The translations under genes were made by a program, and so were the position numbers. DNA of 64,000 nucleotides, taken from contig CM060075.1 in the NCBI GenBank assembly GCA_030533445.1, positions 34,239,196 to 34,303,195 of the forward strand, written 5' to 3'. Source of the stretch: Cyprinodon diabolis. Lineage: Eukaryota > Chordata > Actinopteri > Cyprinodontiformes > Cyprinodontidae. Below the pieces are notes generated by a model, which was not told the DNA's origin, did not search any database, and was given only the letters and a program-made list of their open reading frames with translations. Shown here in pieces: positions 52,255 to 62,584 of this stretch; the stretch's first letter is position 1, and each line of letters begins with the position of its first letter.

Positions 52255-52809
52255 TATTAACTGATTGGGAGCAGGTGTGAACAGAAGTGGCTAGAAGGGA
52301 GCTGGGGGAAGAGAGACTGACACAAGGGGGCAACAGAGAGTAAACAAGAAATACATAAGAACTCAAATAAAACCAGAAAACAACCATCCATCCATCTATT
52401 TTTTGAAACGCTTAATCCCAAGTGGGGTCAATAGTCCATCACAGGGCAAGTCAGAGAATAACAATCATTCATGGACACAATAACACCTAAGGAGACTTTA
52501 GAGAAGCCAGTTAACCTAACAGTCATGTTTTTGGACTGTGGGAGGAAGCCAGAGTACCCAGAGAGAATCCACACATGCACAGGGAGAACATGCGAAATCC
52601 ATGCAGAAAGACCCGTGGGCGGGAATCAAACCCAGACCTTCTTGCTGCAAGGCAGCAGCGCTACCCACTGCACTACTAAGAAAAGAAAAAAACCAGAAAG
52701 ACATAAATGAAACCAATTATCTAGAAAACACATAATGATATGAATCAAGGTATAACTGAAAACTCAAAAAGAAAACTTAACCAGGACGAAAAATTGTAGA
52801 ATCTTGACA
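52255..52809 (-). mobile_element. dispersed repeat, copy 2, interrupted by a SINE
   Basis: Read on the minus strand it starts TGTCAAGATTCTAC and follows the same word order as 30494-30965: gttaagttttctttttgag, tttatttgagttctta, ctctgttgccccc, cacctgctcccaatcag. The SINE at 52384-52688 splits it between 'tctttctggttt' and 'tatttgagttc'. It is shorter at its far end than copy 1. Confidence 0.7.
52384..52688 (-). mobile_element. tRNA-like SINE nested in an older repeat
   Basis: On the minus strand a polymerase III A box, TAGTGCAGTGG, lies at 52675-52665 and a B box, GGTTTGATTCC, at 52632-52622. The body carries gcatggatttcgcatgttc and gtccaaaaacatgactgtt, and the 3' end is GGATGGATGG. An 11-bp target duplication, aaaaccagaaa, occurs at 52369-52379 and 52689-52699, which dates this insertion after the host repeat. 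Confidence 0.85.
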
Positions 52810-53399
52810 GATAGGAGGCTCTGTCAAAACGGAGCGGCAACGACACTGACAACATTTGAAAACGTTTGAAACCAAACCCCAGTTTCCCATTAGTAAGCTA
52901 ACTAACTAACCTGCCAACCAACAACAATGGGGAACTTCAGAGTTGGTTTTATTTGAGGTTGGTTGGAGCTAAACACAGGGCAGTGCTAGACTTAAAACTG
53001 ATCCCCATGGAGGTGAAGACAGTAGCTGTAGAAAAGTTTTACCCAAAAGAAGAAATCACATGAAACCAGAGGAATGCTTATAGGTGTTGATTAATTTATA
53101 TCATTTTCCCCAAAGTGTAGAAAATCATCCTAAAGCAGGATTCTTACAGCAAAATATTTCACTAAGCAGCTGATGCGACCATCTGTACTGCCAGATTAGA
53201 TAACACACAGCTGGACTATATTTAACTTCTAAATGCAATCAACTGTCCCTAATTTTATTAGGGGGATAAACTGAGAACATGTCACAGTTTTCAGATCATT
53301 TGTAAACAACTTTGCCCCTCTGCTTCCACATGCCCAAGTTTGCAGAGGTCTGCAATGCAATGAAGCAGGAAAACACACTGTGGATATGCAAAGTAGCTC

Positions 53400-54350
53400 T
53401 GCCTCTACAGGCTTTATCACTGAATCATAGAGATTTCTCTGGTGATGCGTTCGCTCTGTGAATCTTTCACAGATTGATGTGCCTCTGAACGCTTCACTCT
53501 TCCTCGATGCCTGAGCTGGGGATTGAGTGGCGTTCCGAACAAAGTGGCGGCCCGGGATCCGCCGCACACAATCTATTAACTCTGAGGAAAAGTGGATGTA
53601 ACAACTCGGCTCGTCTGGCGTGTCAGAGCCGGGTCGGAGTGAAGCCTTGTGCTAAGCGCCTGCCAAAGCCATTCAAAGTCTGGCAGAGATAAAGGCGCCT
53701 CCCCTTTGACATTTTCAGAAATGCCATGTTTGACAAGCTCTAAAAGCTACAGCAAGTCTCTTCCCCGGTGTTTCATGTTCTAAAGAGCATTTTTCCTCTC
53801 AAAGGCAGGCGTGACAGTGATGAACCAGAGAGCAATGAACATTTTTTAGGCCTCAGCATTCAGCTGCAGTAGCCTAGATGCTCCTGAACGTCGTGCTTGA
53901 GTGCTTCACCGTGGGACCGGGAGATTCAACAGGCAGCCAGCAGTTTGAATAATTGTTTTCAAATGTCTTCCTTAATATCAAGTTCCCATTACTCTCCTTT
54001 CTGCGCCCGTTCCCTGGTGGCTATATCTGCGACTGCTCAGCTGGTGTGAGCTGTTATCCTAATGAAAGACGCTTTATGCTCGGCCATGGAAATGGCAGCG
54101 CAGGAACTCAGAAAACACTTGATGTGGATTGGCTCATTAGCTGCACAAGTGGAAAGAATAGACCGCGGGCACCTTGGGGGAAAAAAAGATGGCAGCTCTG
54201 TAAACTTTTGGCTAGCGAGGAGCAGAGAGAGGCATTTTCCAAAACATGGATTCAGAGTCTGATTATAGACGAGCATTCTTCTGGGTTTTCTCAAGTCTTT
54301 TCCTCTCACTTAGATGGCGAAGCCTTAGAGTTGTCAGTTTAGTGATGGAA
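53400..54350. promoter_or_regulatory. repeat-poor, G+C-richer intergenic block
   Basis: Mixed-composition sequence without transposon ends, standing out from AT-rich flanks (for example gtggcggcccgggatccgcc near 53545). It could be a distal regulatory region or an undetected exon. I see no consensus exon boundaries around its open frames. Confidence 0.15.
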
Positions 54351-55146
54351 CTTAATTACTGAAAATTGCTTTTAATGTTTTAATCAGCATTTCACTCATG
54401 CAGCTGGTGGATTTGGCTCCAAAGAGAAGAAAAAAAACTGGAATTTGACATGGCGTTTATGAAATGTTTTGCTTTAGGATAAAATCAGCAGAGAGGTTAA
54501 AGGGACACCTAGGAATGAAATGTGAAAGTGTTCAGGAAAAGAAATAAACAAAATATCAATGAGAAGTGCAAAAAATATGAACATTAATCAGGTTTACAGC
54601 TGGTTATTAATATGGCCAAGCGCAACGTTATAGTTGCTCAGAGAAAACACAGATTTTTAAACCGAGAACAAGGCTCCCTTACAACAGGTTATTGATTTTA
54701 TTTATTTGTGCATTCATGGCTGTTATTTATCTACACCTTTCCTCCATCTCCTCCCTGTGTTAAAATGCTTCACTTCATCAGCAGACAAGCAGTAAACCAA
54801 GTGAAAACGTGACCTTATAAAGATGTTGAATACAGCTGAGTTCTGGCTGCTGGTTTGTGTGGGTCCCTAACATGGACCAGATCTCAGGAAAAAGGAAATA
54901 AACTAAAACAGAAAGTAGATCCTGTGCCTTGATGAAAACATTCATGCACAATGAGATTTTACAGCTATTGGAACAATATAAAAACAGTACAACTGTGAGG
55001 TGAAAGATGAAAGGAAATATGGCTTAGAGTCATTTTATAAATAGAAATACAAACAAATCTATTTCTATTCATTTTTAAGTTTCTGACGACCCTCCTAAAT
55101 AAAACCCAGTGCAACTATCTTCATTATCAATAAATAAATATCAATA

Positions 55147-55260
55147 ATGAAGTGTGAACACATCACTATGGTAAAACATGGTGGCAGTGCCTTTATCATG
55201 CTGCTGGGACTCTTTTCTCCAGCTTGGTCTGCCGTCCATAGCTGTGGTTTGGCTTTGTAT
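55147..55260 (+). pseudogene. Tc1/mariner transposase relic, central region
   Basis: The plus frame reads ITMVKHGGSAFIMLLGLFS, close to the MVKHGGGSIMLWGCFS motif of Tc1-like transposases. Downstream residues lose similarity and no catalytic DDE set can be assembled here. It is a short dead fragment. Confidence 0.7.
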
Positions 55261-56218
55261 TCATGTGAGGTTGGTCACTATGGCAACAATGTTTTCCAAT
55301 TCATTTCAAATGAGCTAAAACTTGAACAGATTAGAAGTTTAAACGTCTCGAAACAGATTTCCTACTGGAATCAGGCCTCGACTTTGGCTCTACCGTCTTA
55401 TTAATACCTGTAGATCTTTTTTATTGTTTATTTGAAGGTCCTCTCAGCTAAAGTTGATTTATTTAATATTATTGCTCATTTTATCTTTTCTAGAGTTAAT
55501 TCCAGAGGTGAGTAGTAAACTACTTAAGTCTAATTCAGTAACTTTTTGAGAACATTTTTTTTAATATAAAATTATGAAGTATATCTATTCATACTCGGGT
55601 AAAATGATCTTTAATCAAGAATGACTTCTCAATGAAGAACAACCCTGTTTTACACAGAATGCAATGGTGAGGCCAATGCATATAATTTATATTGAAGTGA
55701 GACTTCTCATTTCTACTCCAGATTATTTGTTTTAATGTGTTTTTAAGCCAGATATCCTGCTGTATCATTTGGAGATGTAGAGGAAATACGAGAGTTTACT
55801 GTGTCATGTTACAGGAAATAATTGTTCCTATTCTAATGTATGGATAATATACTGTCAGTAATGACTTCATAGGGTTTCATAGCATCAAATATTTTAAAAA
55901 TTAAACTTTTTCCCACCTGAAATGATTGGTAAAATATAAAATATAATTTACTTTATCTGTCTCTGAAACACCAACATTTGCATATAACGTTTCATTTTGT
56001 GCAAACTTACATCATTTTCACATTAAATCCAGATGTTATGATCACTAGTAAGTAAATCTGCTAACCAGTACTTGAGTCATTTCTTGACTAGCTAATTTTT
56101 CTTTTAATTGATGCAACTCTTACTCAGGAACCATTTTGAGTTCTCTGCTTAAATCTAAAATGCTCAGTCTGTCCAGATTTCAATTTTCTTTTAAATATTG
56201 GTCGAGACTGCTGAAACT

Positions 56219-56579
56219 TAGGGTTGACACTAACGATTATTTTGCAGATCGATTAATCTGTCGACTTTTTTTTCCAATCAATTTATAATCAGATAAAAGG
56301 TTTTTTACGGAAAGAAACCAGGTGAAACTAAAACTTTTCTAATTGAGGAGTTCTGGATAGAGCATATTGAAGGATAAAAATATCTTTTCCTCTTGAATGC
56401 AAAATGTTGATTTATTTTCTTTACAATTTTAATATAACTAGTGCTCCAACTGGGTTACTCTGTCAGCTAAAGGCATGTTTTAGAGTCTCTGCACCCCAGT
56501 TAAAGATTAAATTACTAAATTAGTTGACGATTATTTCAATAATCAATTAATTGTGATTAATTGGATTGTTTCAGACCTA
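56219..56579. mobile_element. hAT-type MITE rich in ATTAATCG words (361 bp)
   Basis: The ends are TAGGGTTGACACTAACG and, reversed, TAGGTCTGAAACAATCC. The flanks ctgaaact (56211-56218) and ctgaaaat (56580-56587) form an 8-bp target duplication with one mismatch. Internal words cgattaatctgtcgac and gacgattatttcaataatc recur in inverted order. This end structure is familiar from teleost hAT MITEs. Confidence 0.85.
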
Positions 56580-58376
56580 CTGAAAATAGATAATAGACAA
56601 CTTTTGGCACAGGAACACATTGAATGGACAGCAGATGAACAGAGATCCACCATTACTAGAATCTGATCATCAACTGCAGCCATTTTCCCCTGTAAAATCC
56701 AGGATTCATTAATTGGATGAAAGACAAGAAATGCTTGGATGTTTTATTTAAGAAAATGCATGTTTTTCTTTTTTTATGCTAGTATTTGGCTTCAAACAGA
56801 AGTCTATATCAAACCTTTTTATGGTGACAGCTAATAATTCACTTTTGAGCAGCTGATGCCGTTTAAAAAAAAGGTTTGGTAAGAAAATAGAGCCTTTCAA
56901 GTTAAACAATTTACTCTGACTTTTACAAAAGTAGCTCTCTGTAGATTATCACAGTTGGTTGCTTACATAGAGCTCAGTTTCTTAGCTCAGAAAATAAGGA
57001 GCAACACCAGAGAGCAGGTTTAAACATAAATCCTATTAACATTCATTTAATGAATGTTTTACACCGTCTGATCAGTCGCTACATTTCTGAGTTTCAATCA
57101 TTTTGCCTTTGGATTCATTTTTTTAATACCTTCTCCATCTTGTTTCATCTCCTGAGGTGGAGACAATTACCAAGCAACCTGCAAAACACAACAAATGCAG
57201 GCCTGGAGCTCTGCTCCGTTTGTCCCCGCTGCTCCAGATGAAGAGATACGGGTATGTGTGTCTGTTTGAGAGAGGAGGGGCTCATAAATAAGAGTCCCTT
57301 CAGGCTCTGAGCGCCGTGCTGTAGTCACAAGATCTCAGCAGTAGATTTAGAGAAAAACAAGTCAATGAATCAGGTGTGAGGAGATATGAGTTTAATTTAC
57401 TCCAGCCTGGATGGAAGCGACAGAAAACCATTGCTGCAGAGTGGAGGAAATAATGCTTGGAAACACGTACAAGTTTAAACAAGTGCAACGGCGTTAAAAA
57501 CACATTCATTTCTAGGTGTCTTGTTATAAAAAGGCATATGTTAGACAGATAAACCTGCACAGATGCCTTGCAGCAAAGTGAAATCCCCCATTTTGGCAAG
57601 AGAAAAAAAAAAATCACTTATTTAAACAGTTCTGTGTTTTTCTGTCACCACATGGACAAGTATAAACAGTAGAAAAAAACAAAACACACAGTCTTTAGCA
57701 GCTGCACCCACTTATTAAAGACTTTCACAGAGCGTAACAACGTTAAGCTGGCTGCTCACAGACCGGACATTCAGAGGATCGGCACGGCGTTACAAAAATA
57801 TACATCTGTGGGCATGCGCTGTGACAGCTCAGCACACGGGCTGCTTTACAAAGGACATGGTAAGAAAAACAGCAGACTCTGGGTTTATAAAAGCAAAGCC
57901 TGGGGAAACAAATGGCACTTATTGTCACTGTGGCAGAGAGCAATCTCCAGGGCAGCATTGGAGCCAAACACTCAAACAAACACTCCCACGGTTCCAGCTC
58001 CAGCCAGAGGATACACACAGAACAAAGACACAAGCTTTCACTGAAAATTCAAGCAACTCAATACTAGATTTCTCAACTAAATATCTGTAAACCCATTTTA
58101 GTTTAAAATTAACTTAATCAGGAATGAACTAAACTCACTGCAGCACCTGAAATATGAAGGTATTTTAGTATTTGAGCCAAATGAGGCTCTATGTGAGGGA
58201 TTCATGGTTCCAACGCAGCCTTGAGGAGTCTGGAATTCGCTTTAAGTGTTTATTTAAGGTCTGAAAAATTGATTAATAAAAATAACAAAATCTGGAAAAC
58301 TATTCATGTATCCATCCATTTGCAGATCACACATTCACGCATCATTTCTATCCAGAAAAAATGTGTAGGAACCCCA

Positions 58377-58382
58377 TTTATT
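58377..58382 (-). terminator. candidate wrap53 polyadenylation signal AATAAA
   Basis: AATAAA on the minus strand lies 154 bases after the wrap53 stop codon, the first canonical hexamer I find downstream. Another lies near 58244. Which one is used cannot be decided from sequence. Confidence 0.45.
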
Positions 58383-58535
58383 TACTATATATAAACCCCT
58401 TCAGCTGGAAAATGATCCTACGCTCTAAAGCAAAACTAAAACATTGAATAAATGATATTTATGCGAGCAAAAGACAGGCATTCCTTAAAGAAAAACGATA
58501 CAACTCAAAGGCATGGCACGGTTTGTGTGCTCTAG

Positions 58536-58779
58536 TTAAACTAATGGGACACTTGAGGCCTCTGCAGCTGCTGTGTTCTGGTCCTGTTTCTCCTCAGCAG
58601 CTTGGCTCACTGGTCCGGCCCACCACAGCGTCAGCGCGTTGTCCTGCCGGATCTCCTGCTGCAACTCTACTCCTCCGCCTCCTTCAGTGTCGGAGGCAGA
58701 GTCGCCCTCGCTGTCGGCGGGCCAGGGGAACTGCCGCTGACCGCTGGATGTGGCCAGAATGGGCATAAAGGGATGAAGG
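58536..58779 (-). CDS. wrap53: wrap53 last coding exon with stop codon
   Basis: The acceptor is ctctcctcag|CCTTCATCC. AG from the previous exon plus C completes serine, giving [19 protein letters not shown]. An acidic linker ([14 protein letters not shown]) follows, then LTLWWAG and a glutamine/alanine-rich tail ending SSVPLV before TAA. The human tail after the LWW motif is also low in complexity, so divergence here is expected. The residues after LWWAG are not recognisably conserved. Confidence 0.9.
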
Positions 58780-61700
58780 CTGAGGAGAGCAGAGGGGACA
58801 TTTCTGCGTTACATGTTATTGAATATTCCTAATTAGGCAAACATTCATTTTTCCACCAGGTTCATACTTTTTTTCTAGCAATATCCTTGAATGCATCGCA
58901 GCAGGAGAGTTTATTGGTAATAAAAAAATATCATCAATGTTAGAATTTATAGCAGTTGCTTGCCTGAAAATTCAAAATGTTCAAAAAAACCTGCTCTTTT
59001 TCCAGTCAGTGAACATCTCATAGCTTAGTAACATCACAGTGGATGCTCTCCAAATAAAGACAACTAAAACTTCTAAAAGAACTCATGATAAAAGCTTTAA
59101 AAACCAATTAAAAGAAAACCTTAATCTCTGTGTCCTCAGATCAGATCAATACGACAGACTTTTAGGGCCAGGCTAGATTTTTTTTTATTCGAGAATACGG
59201 TCTTCATTTTATGAGAATTAAGTCTTAAAATTGCGAGAATAAAGTTGCAATGAGAATAAAGTGATACTATTATGAGAATAAAATCCATAAACCAATTTAG
59301 AAAGAAATCTTCCGCCATCCTCCAACTAGAATATGATGGCCGACCAGCACCACATAAAACAGCAACTTCAGTCTACTTTGTCCTTAACATTATGAGAATA
59401 ACGTAACAATATTATCAGAATGAAGTCATAATATTACAAGAATAAAGTTGTATTTTATGACAGCTCTTAGAAGAAGCCCTTTCTTCCCTAAAATGAGCAA
59501 TGTTGTATAAAGTACTGAAATCTCAGAGTCAAGTAAAAGTAAAAGTACCTCTCCAAAATATGACTTTGGTAAAAGTCCAAGTCACTGACTGAAATGTTAC
59601 TTGAGTAAAAGTCTTAAAGTATCTGAAATGGCTTGTACTTAAGTATAAGAATTACTGTAAAAATAGATGTACTCAAGTAATGTACTGAAAAGTATAAGTA
59701 AAAAGTAAGTGCAGTTTGAATGACATTTTTTTACATTTTGGTAAACTTTGAAGGTTAAATTCACTTAATATAATATACACAACCAAGTGTAGGATAAGTT
59801 TAGATTGGCTTTGCGAAAAAAGACGTATCCTATTGGTGTTGATGAACAAGCCCAGGCAAGACCCGACTTTGTAGTCAGTAGGTGGGGTCAAAACACGTGC
59901 GTTTCTCTCGCTCATGTTTTTTTTTTTACTTAGTAACTAAACTAAACATTGAAAATGTATCGGAGTAAAAGTATGCAATTAAGTTCGTAAATGGAGTGAA
60001 GTAAAAGTGAAAGTTCCCCAAAAAATGTATACTCTTGGAAAGAATAAAGTACTCCAAAATATACTTAAGTACAGTAGTGAAGTATTTTTACTTCGTTACT
60101 ATACAACACTGAAAATGAGGAATGTCGAGCATCACGTGAAGATTTACTTTACCATCGGTTTGACAAATTAGGAAATATTAAGTCTTTTAGCACACCAGCG
60201 TCAAATTCACTGGAAGAACGATCTAGAAATAAGTAAAAACATTCTTAAATTAAGTGCATTTACACTTAATTTAAGTAGGTAAATGAGATAGTTTGTCAGT
60301 GGAATGAGTATTTTTACTCTTAAAATAGGATAATTAGATAATATGCACTTGAAATAAGACAATGCAGTTGTGTTTTCTTATTTTAAGTGTCTTGTTCCAT
60401 TTGCAAAATGTCTCTTTTACCTCCTCAATTCAAGAACAAATGTACTTATTTTAAGAAAAAATTACTTATCTAGATTCCGATTTTTGCCAGTGTTGGCCAG
60501 TTTGCCCATTTCCTGTTTAAAAAAACTAAAAAGGAATAAATTAAAGGTGTTAAATAAAATATTTTTGAGACAAAATTGTCTTATCTGTTGGATCAAAGCT
60601 TTGCATAAACTGTAATCTATCATACAGATTTGTATTGGTCTACAGCTCCTTCAAAGAAAAACAGATATTTGTCTAATAATGACAACCAATGCTTAACGCA
60701 CGTAATTAAGCACGTTTTTATAAAGTATAGTAATATCACTATGGCAAGCATTTTTAACATAAATACGGTTTTGTCTGACCATAAACAATTACGTTCCAGA
60801 TATCTTATAATACATTTTGACTAGACAAAACCATATTTTGTCTATCCGGAATGGTAATTTAAGATATCTGTATTTACATTCTGATTAGGAAGAATAATAA
60901 TTCAAGATATCTTAAATTACATTTTGCCTATTTGTCAAAATTCCTTTCAAGATATCTGAAATTACGATACCGGATTTGTCATTTAAAGCGTCACACGCTG
61001 ATTTAACTTTTCCTCCTTTGGATTAAACTGACAGTAAGGATTTTTTTAGGAATGATCCTCCTGGAAGCCCATTAAAAAGATCATTACAATTTTTGACTAG
61101 CCAGAATGTCAATTTAAAATATCTTTAATGGAAAAGCTGAATAATTCAAGATATCTTTAATTCATTTAGAGATATCTTAAAAGGAATTTCGAATAGTCAA
61201 AATTAAAATTCAAGATATCTTTAAATTTGTTTTGTCTAGTCATCATTTGCTTTAAAGATATCTATAATTTAGTTTTCACTAGTCAAAACTGCATATCTCC
61301 TATCCTAAAATACATTTAAGATATCTTGAAATATGGTGGCATTTGAGATATCTTTAATTAGAAATATGACTAGTCAAAATTAAATTCGTTATATCTTGAA
61401 TTTACTTTATGACTAGTCGTAATTTAATCGTGGATATCTGAAATGTGTATTTCAGATAGTAAGTAATTCCTTCTAGATATCTTAAATTGTCGTCTCCATA
61501 CAAGTTAATGGCAAATTTCGACTAGTCAAAATGTAATTAGAGATATCTCGAACAGGTATTTTGACTAGTCAAAATATAATCTGAGATATCTTAAATCGCT
61601 AAAACGTCTAGTCATAAAACAATTTGAGATATCTTGAAAGTAAAGGTGTTATAACTGAATTTATGTTAAAATGGCTTGCCATAATATCACATCCATTAGA

Positions 61701-62584
61701 TTAACTGTAAGCTTAACTAATGCTCATGTGCTCCCTTTTTTCCCCCAGATTAGAAAATACTAAACCAATAAACGTCCACCTAGGAAAACTAATTTTACCA
61801 GGCTGCTCTGATACTTAAGCTACAACCTGCAGAGAAACGAGACGCTGATCTCACTGTAGGGTCCTGTTATGTCTTTTGTTTTGGTGAAAGATAATTGGAC
61901 GCTCCAAACAGTAAAACACAGCAGGACCATTAGTCTTTAGAACAGTAAGAGAGTCAATAAATGAAAGTCATTTATCCAAGTTGGACAGTTCCCTTTATTC
62001 CTTCTAATCATCAACGCTTTTGTTCTGCTCTTAATTTGCTGAAGTGCGATACAATCATTTATGCTTCTTGCAACCCCAAAGTTTAATTTTGAGCGGTTGA
62101 ATTTTTTATTTCTTTGCTGTGAAGCTTCTCTTTGTCTCTGTGGTGGGTAACTAGGACAAACTTAATTAACAGCAGTCAGCAAAAAGTTTCAGGAGGAAGT
62201 GGGTTATTGCATCTGTTTGAGTCAGAGGTCTGGTTCTTCAGCAGCGCTGTGAGGTGATCATACCTGATGCCGTTGGTGCAGTCCCAGTGGGCCTTGAACC
62301 TGATCTGTGGCTGCAGAAGTTCTTCGGTTCCATCAGGACGCGCCGTGTGAGTGTCCCACACGGAGACCACTCCCTCCGTATCTCCGCTCAGCAGGTATCT
62401 GCCTGATCTGAGAGGAAAGAATAATGGTACATAAAGGGAAGTACAGCTAGCAAGGTTGTGCTTTAGGAGGATCAACTGACTGGTCAAGGTCAAAGTAGAT
62501 GCGCTGATTCGTGGTCACGTTCCTCTTGAGGGAAAATAAAACTTTCCCAGTGTCCCTCAGGTCCCAGCACAAGATTTCTGGATC
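58536..62584 (-). CDS. wrap53: wrap53 (TCAB1), C-terminal three coding exons, partial
   Basis: WRAP53/TCAB1 is a WD40 beta-propeller protein that binds the CAB box of scaRNAs and telomerase RNA and brings these RNPs to Cajal bodies (known for the family). Three minus-strand exons, 62584-62481, 62407-62264 and 58779-58536, join in frame (104+144+244 nt) to 163 codons plus a TAA stop. The first carries [18 protein letters not shown] and [11 protein letters not shown]. The second carries [18 protein letters not shown], a WD repeat, then DCTNGI. The third carries [19 protein letters not shown] followed by an acidic stretch and LTLWWAG near the C terminus. This order and the motifs [17 protein letters not shown], LATxSGQR and LWW are those of vertebrate WRAP53. 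All intron borders are GT...AG. The N-terminal half and the earlier WD repeats lie beyond base 64000. In human the gene sits head-to-head with TP53 and just upstream of EFNB3, which fits the ephrin exon found here. Confidence 0.93.
59183..59459. repeat. degenerate 'GAGAATAAAGT' repeat array
   Basis: Words of the type atgagaataaagtcataat and attacaagaataaagttg recur about nine times in either half of this segment, with a unique-looking middle (59300-59390). It resembles a widespread teleost repeat built from such units. Confidence 0.7.
59498..60111. mobile_element. hAT-type MITE rich in AAGTA words (614 bp)
   Basis: The ends are CAATGTTGTATAAAGTA and, reversed, CAGTGTTGTATAGTAAC. A perfect 8-bp target duplication, aaaatgag, lies at 59490-59497 and 60112-60119. 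The interior is dense in 'agtaaaagta' and 'tacttaagta' words on both sides of a less repetitive centre. It is non-coding. Confidence 0.92.
60208..60492. mobile_element. CACTGG-ended MITE, copy B
   Basis: The ends are CACTGGAAGAACGATCTAG and, reversed, CACTGGCAAAAATCGGAAT. The body repeats, in reverse orientation, the word order of 42514-42799 (ctagaaataagt, cacttaattt, gcacttgaaataagacaatg). No clear target duplication was found. Confidence 0.7.
60740..61683. mobile_element. 944-bp inverted-end element filled with palindromes
   Basis: The ends are TATGGCAAGCATTTTTAAC and, reversed, TATGGCAAGCCATTTTAAC, continuing to acataaat. A 7-bp direct repeat, atatcac, flanks both sides (60733-60739, 61684-61690). 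The interior holds, by my count, 14 exact AGATATCT palindromes and 4 exact GACTAGTC palindromes plus many one-off variants, spaced irregularly at about 20-130 bases. No open frame of note. A 140-base stretch near 60975-61110 lacks the motifs. The superfamily is unassigned. Confidence 0.85.
62264..62407 (-). CDS. wrap53: wrap53 exon encoding [18 protein letters not shown] to DCTNGI
   Basis: The acceptor is tcctctcag|ATCAGGC. The carried-over CA plus A gives Q, then [18 protein letters not shown], a complete WD-repeat blade edge. The donor is GGCATCAG|GTATGA, leaving AG. The preceding intron (62408-62480) is only 73 bp, typical of compact teleost introns. Confidence 0.93.
62481..62584 (-). CDS. 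wrap53: wrap53 exon encoding [15 protein letters not shown] to YFDLD
   Basis: The acceptor reads tttcttttccag|GATCC and the donor reads GACCA|GTCAGT. The exon opens at phase 0 (GAT CCA GAA) and leaves two bases, CA, for the next exon. It encodes a WD-repeat strand ([11 protein letters not shown]) and the WRAP53-diagnostic [12 protein letters not shown] longer open frame over the same bases is a shadow of this exon. Confidence 0.92.

Larger units (their letters stand above)
52810..58376. other. intergenic, wrap53 downstream side
   Basis: No exon was recognised. It holds the repeat-poor block at 53.4-54.35 kb, a Tc1 relic at 55.15 kb and a hAT MITE at 56.2 kb (separate entries). A plus-strand open frame of 129 codons at 53953-54342 has no recognisable domain and is not called. 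Confidence 0.45.
58780..62263 (-). other. wrap53: wrap53 last intron, loaded with transposons
   Basis: This intron of about 3.5 kb is bounded by GTATGA and CTCCTCAG. It holds four separate repeat elements at 59183-59459, 59498-60111, 60208-60492 and 60740-61683, about half of its length. The neighbouring wrap53 intron (62408-62480) is 73 bp, so this one has apparently grown by insertions. Confidence 0.85.

Noticed and set aside
53953..54342. 129-codon plus-strand frame
   Set aside because: No domain, no splice-site support, and a low-complexity-free but unrecognisable sequence. Kept only as part of a repeat-poor block.
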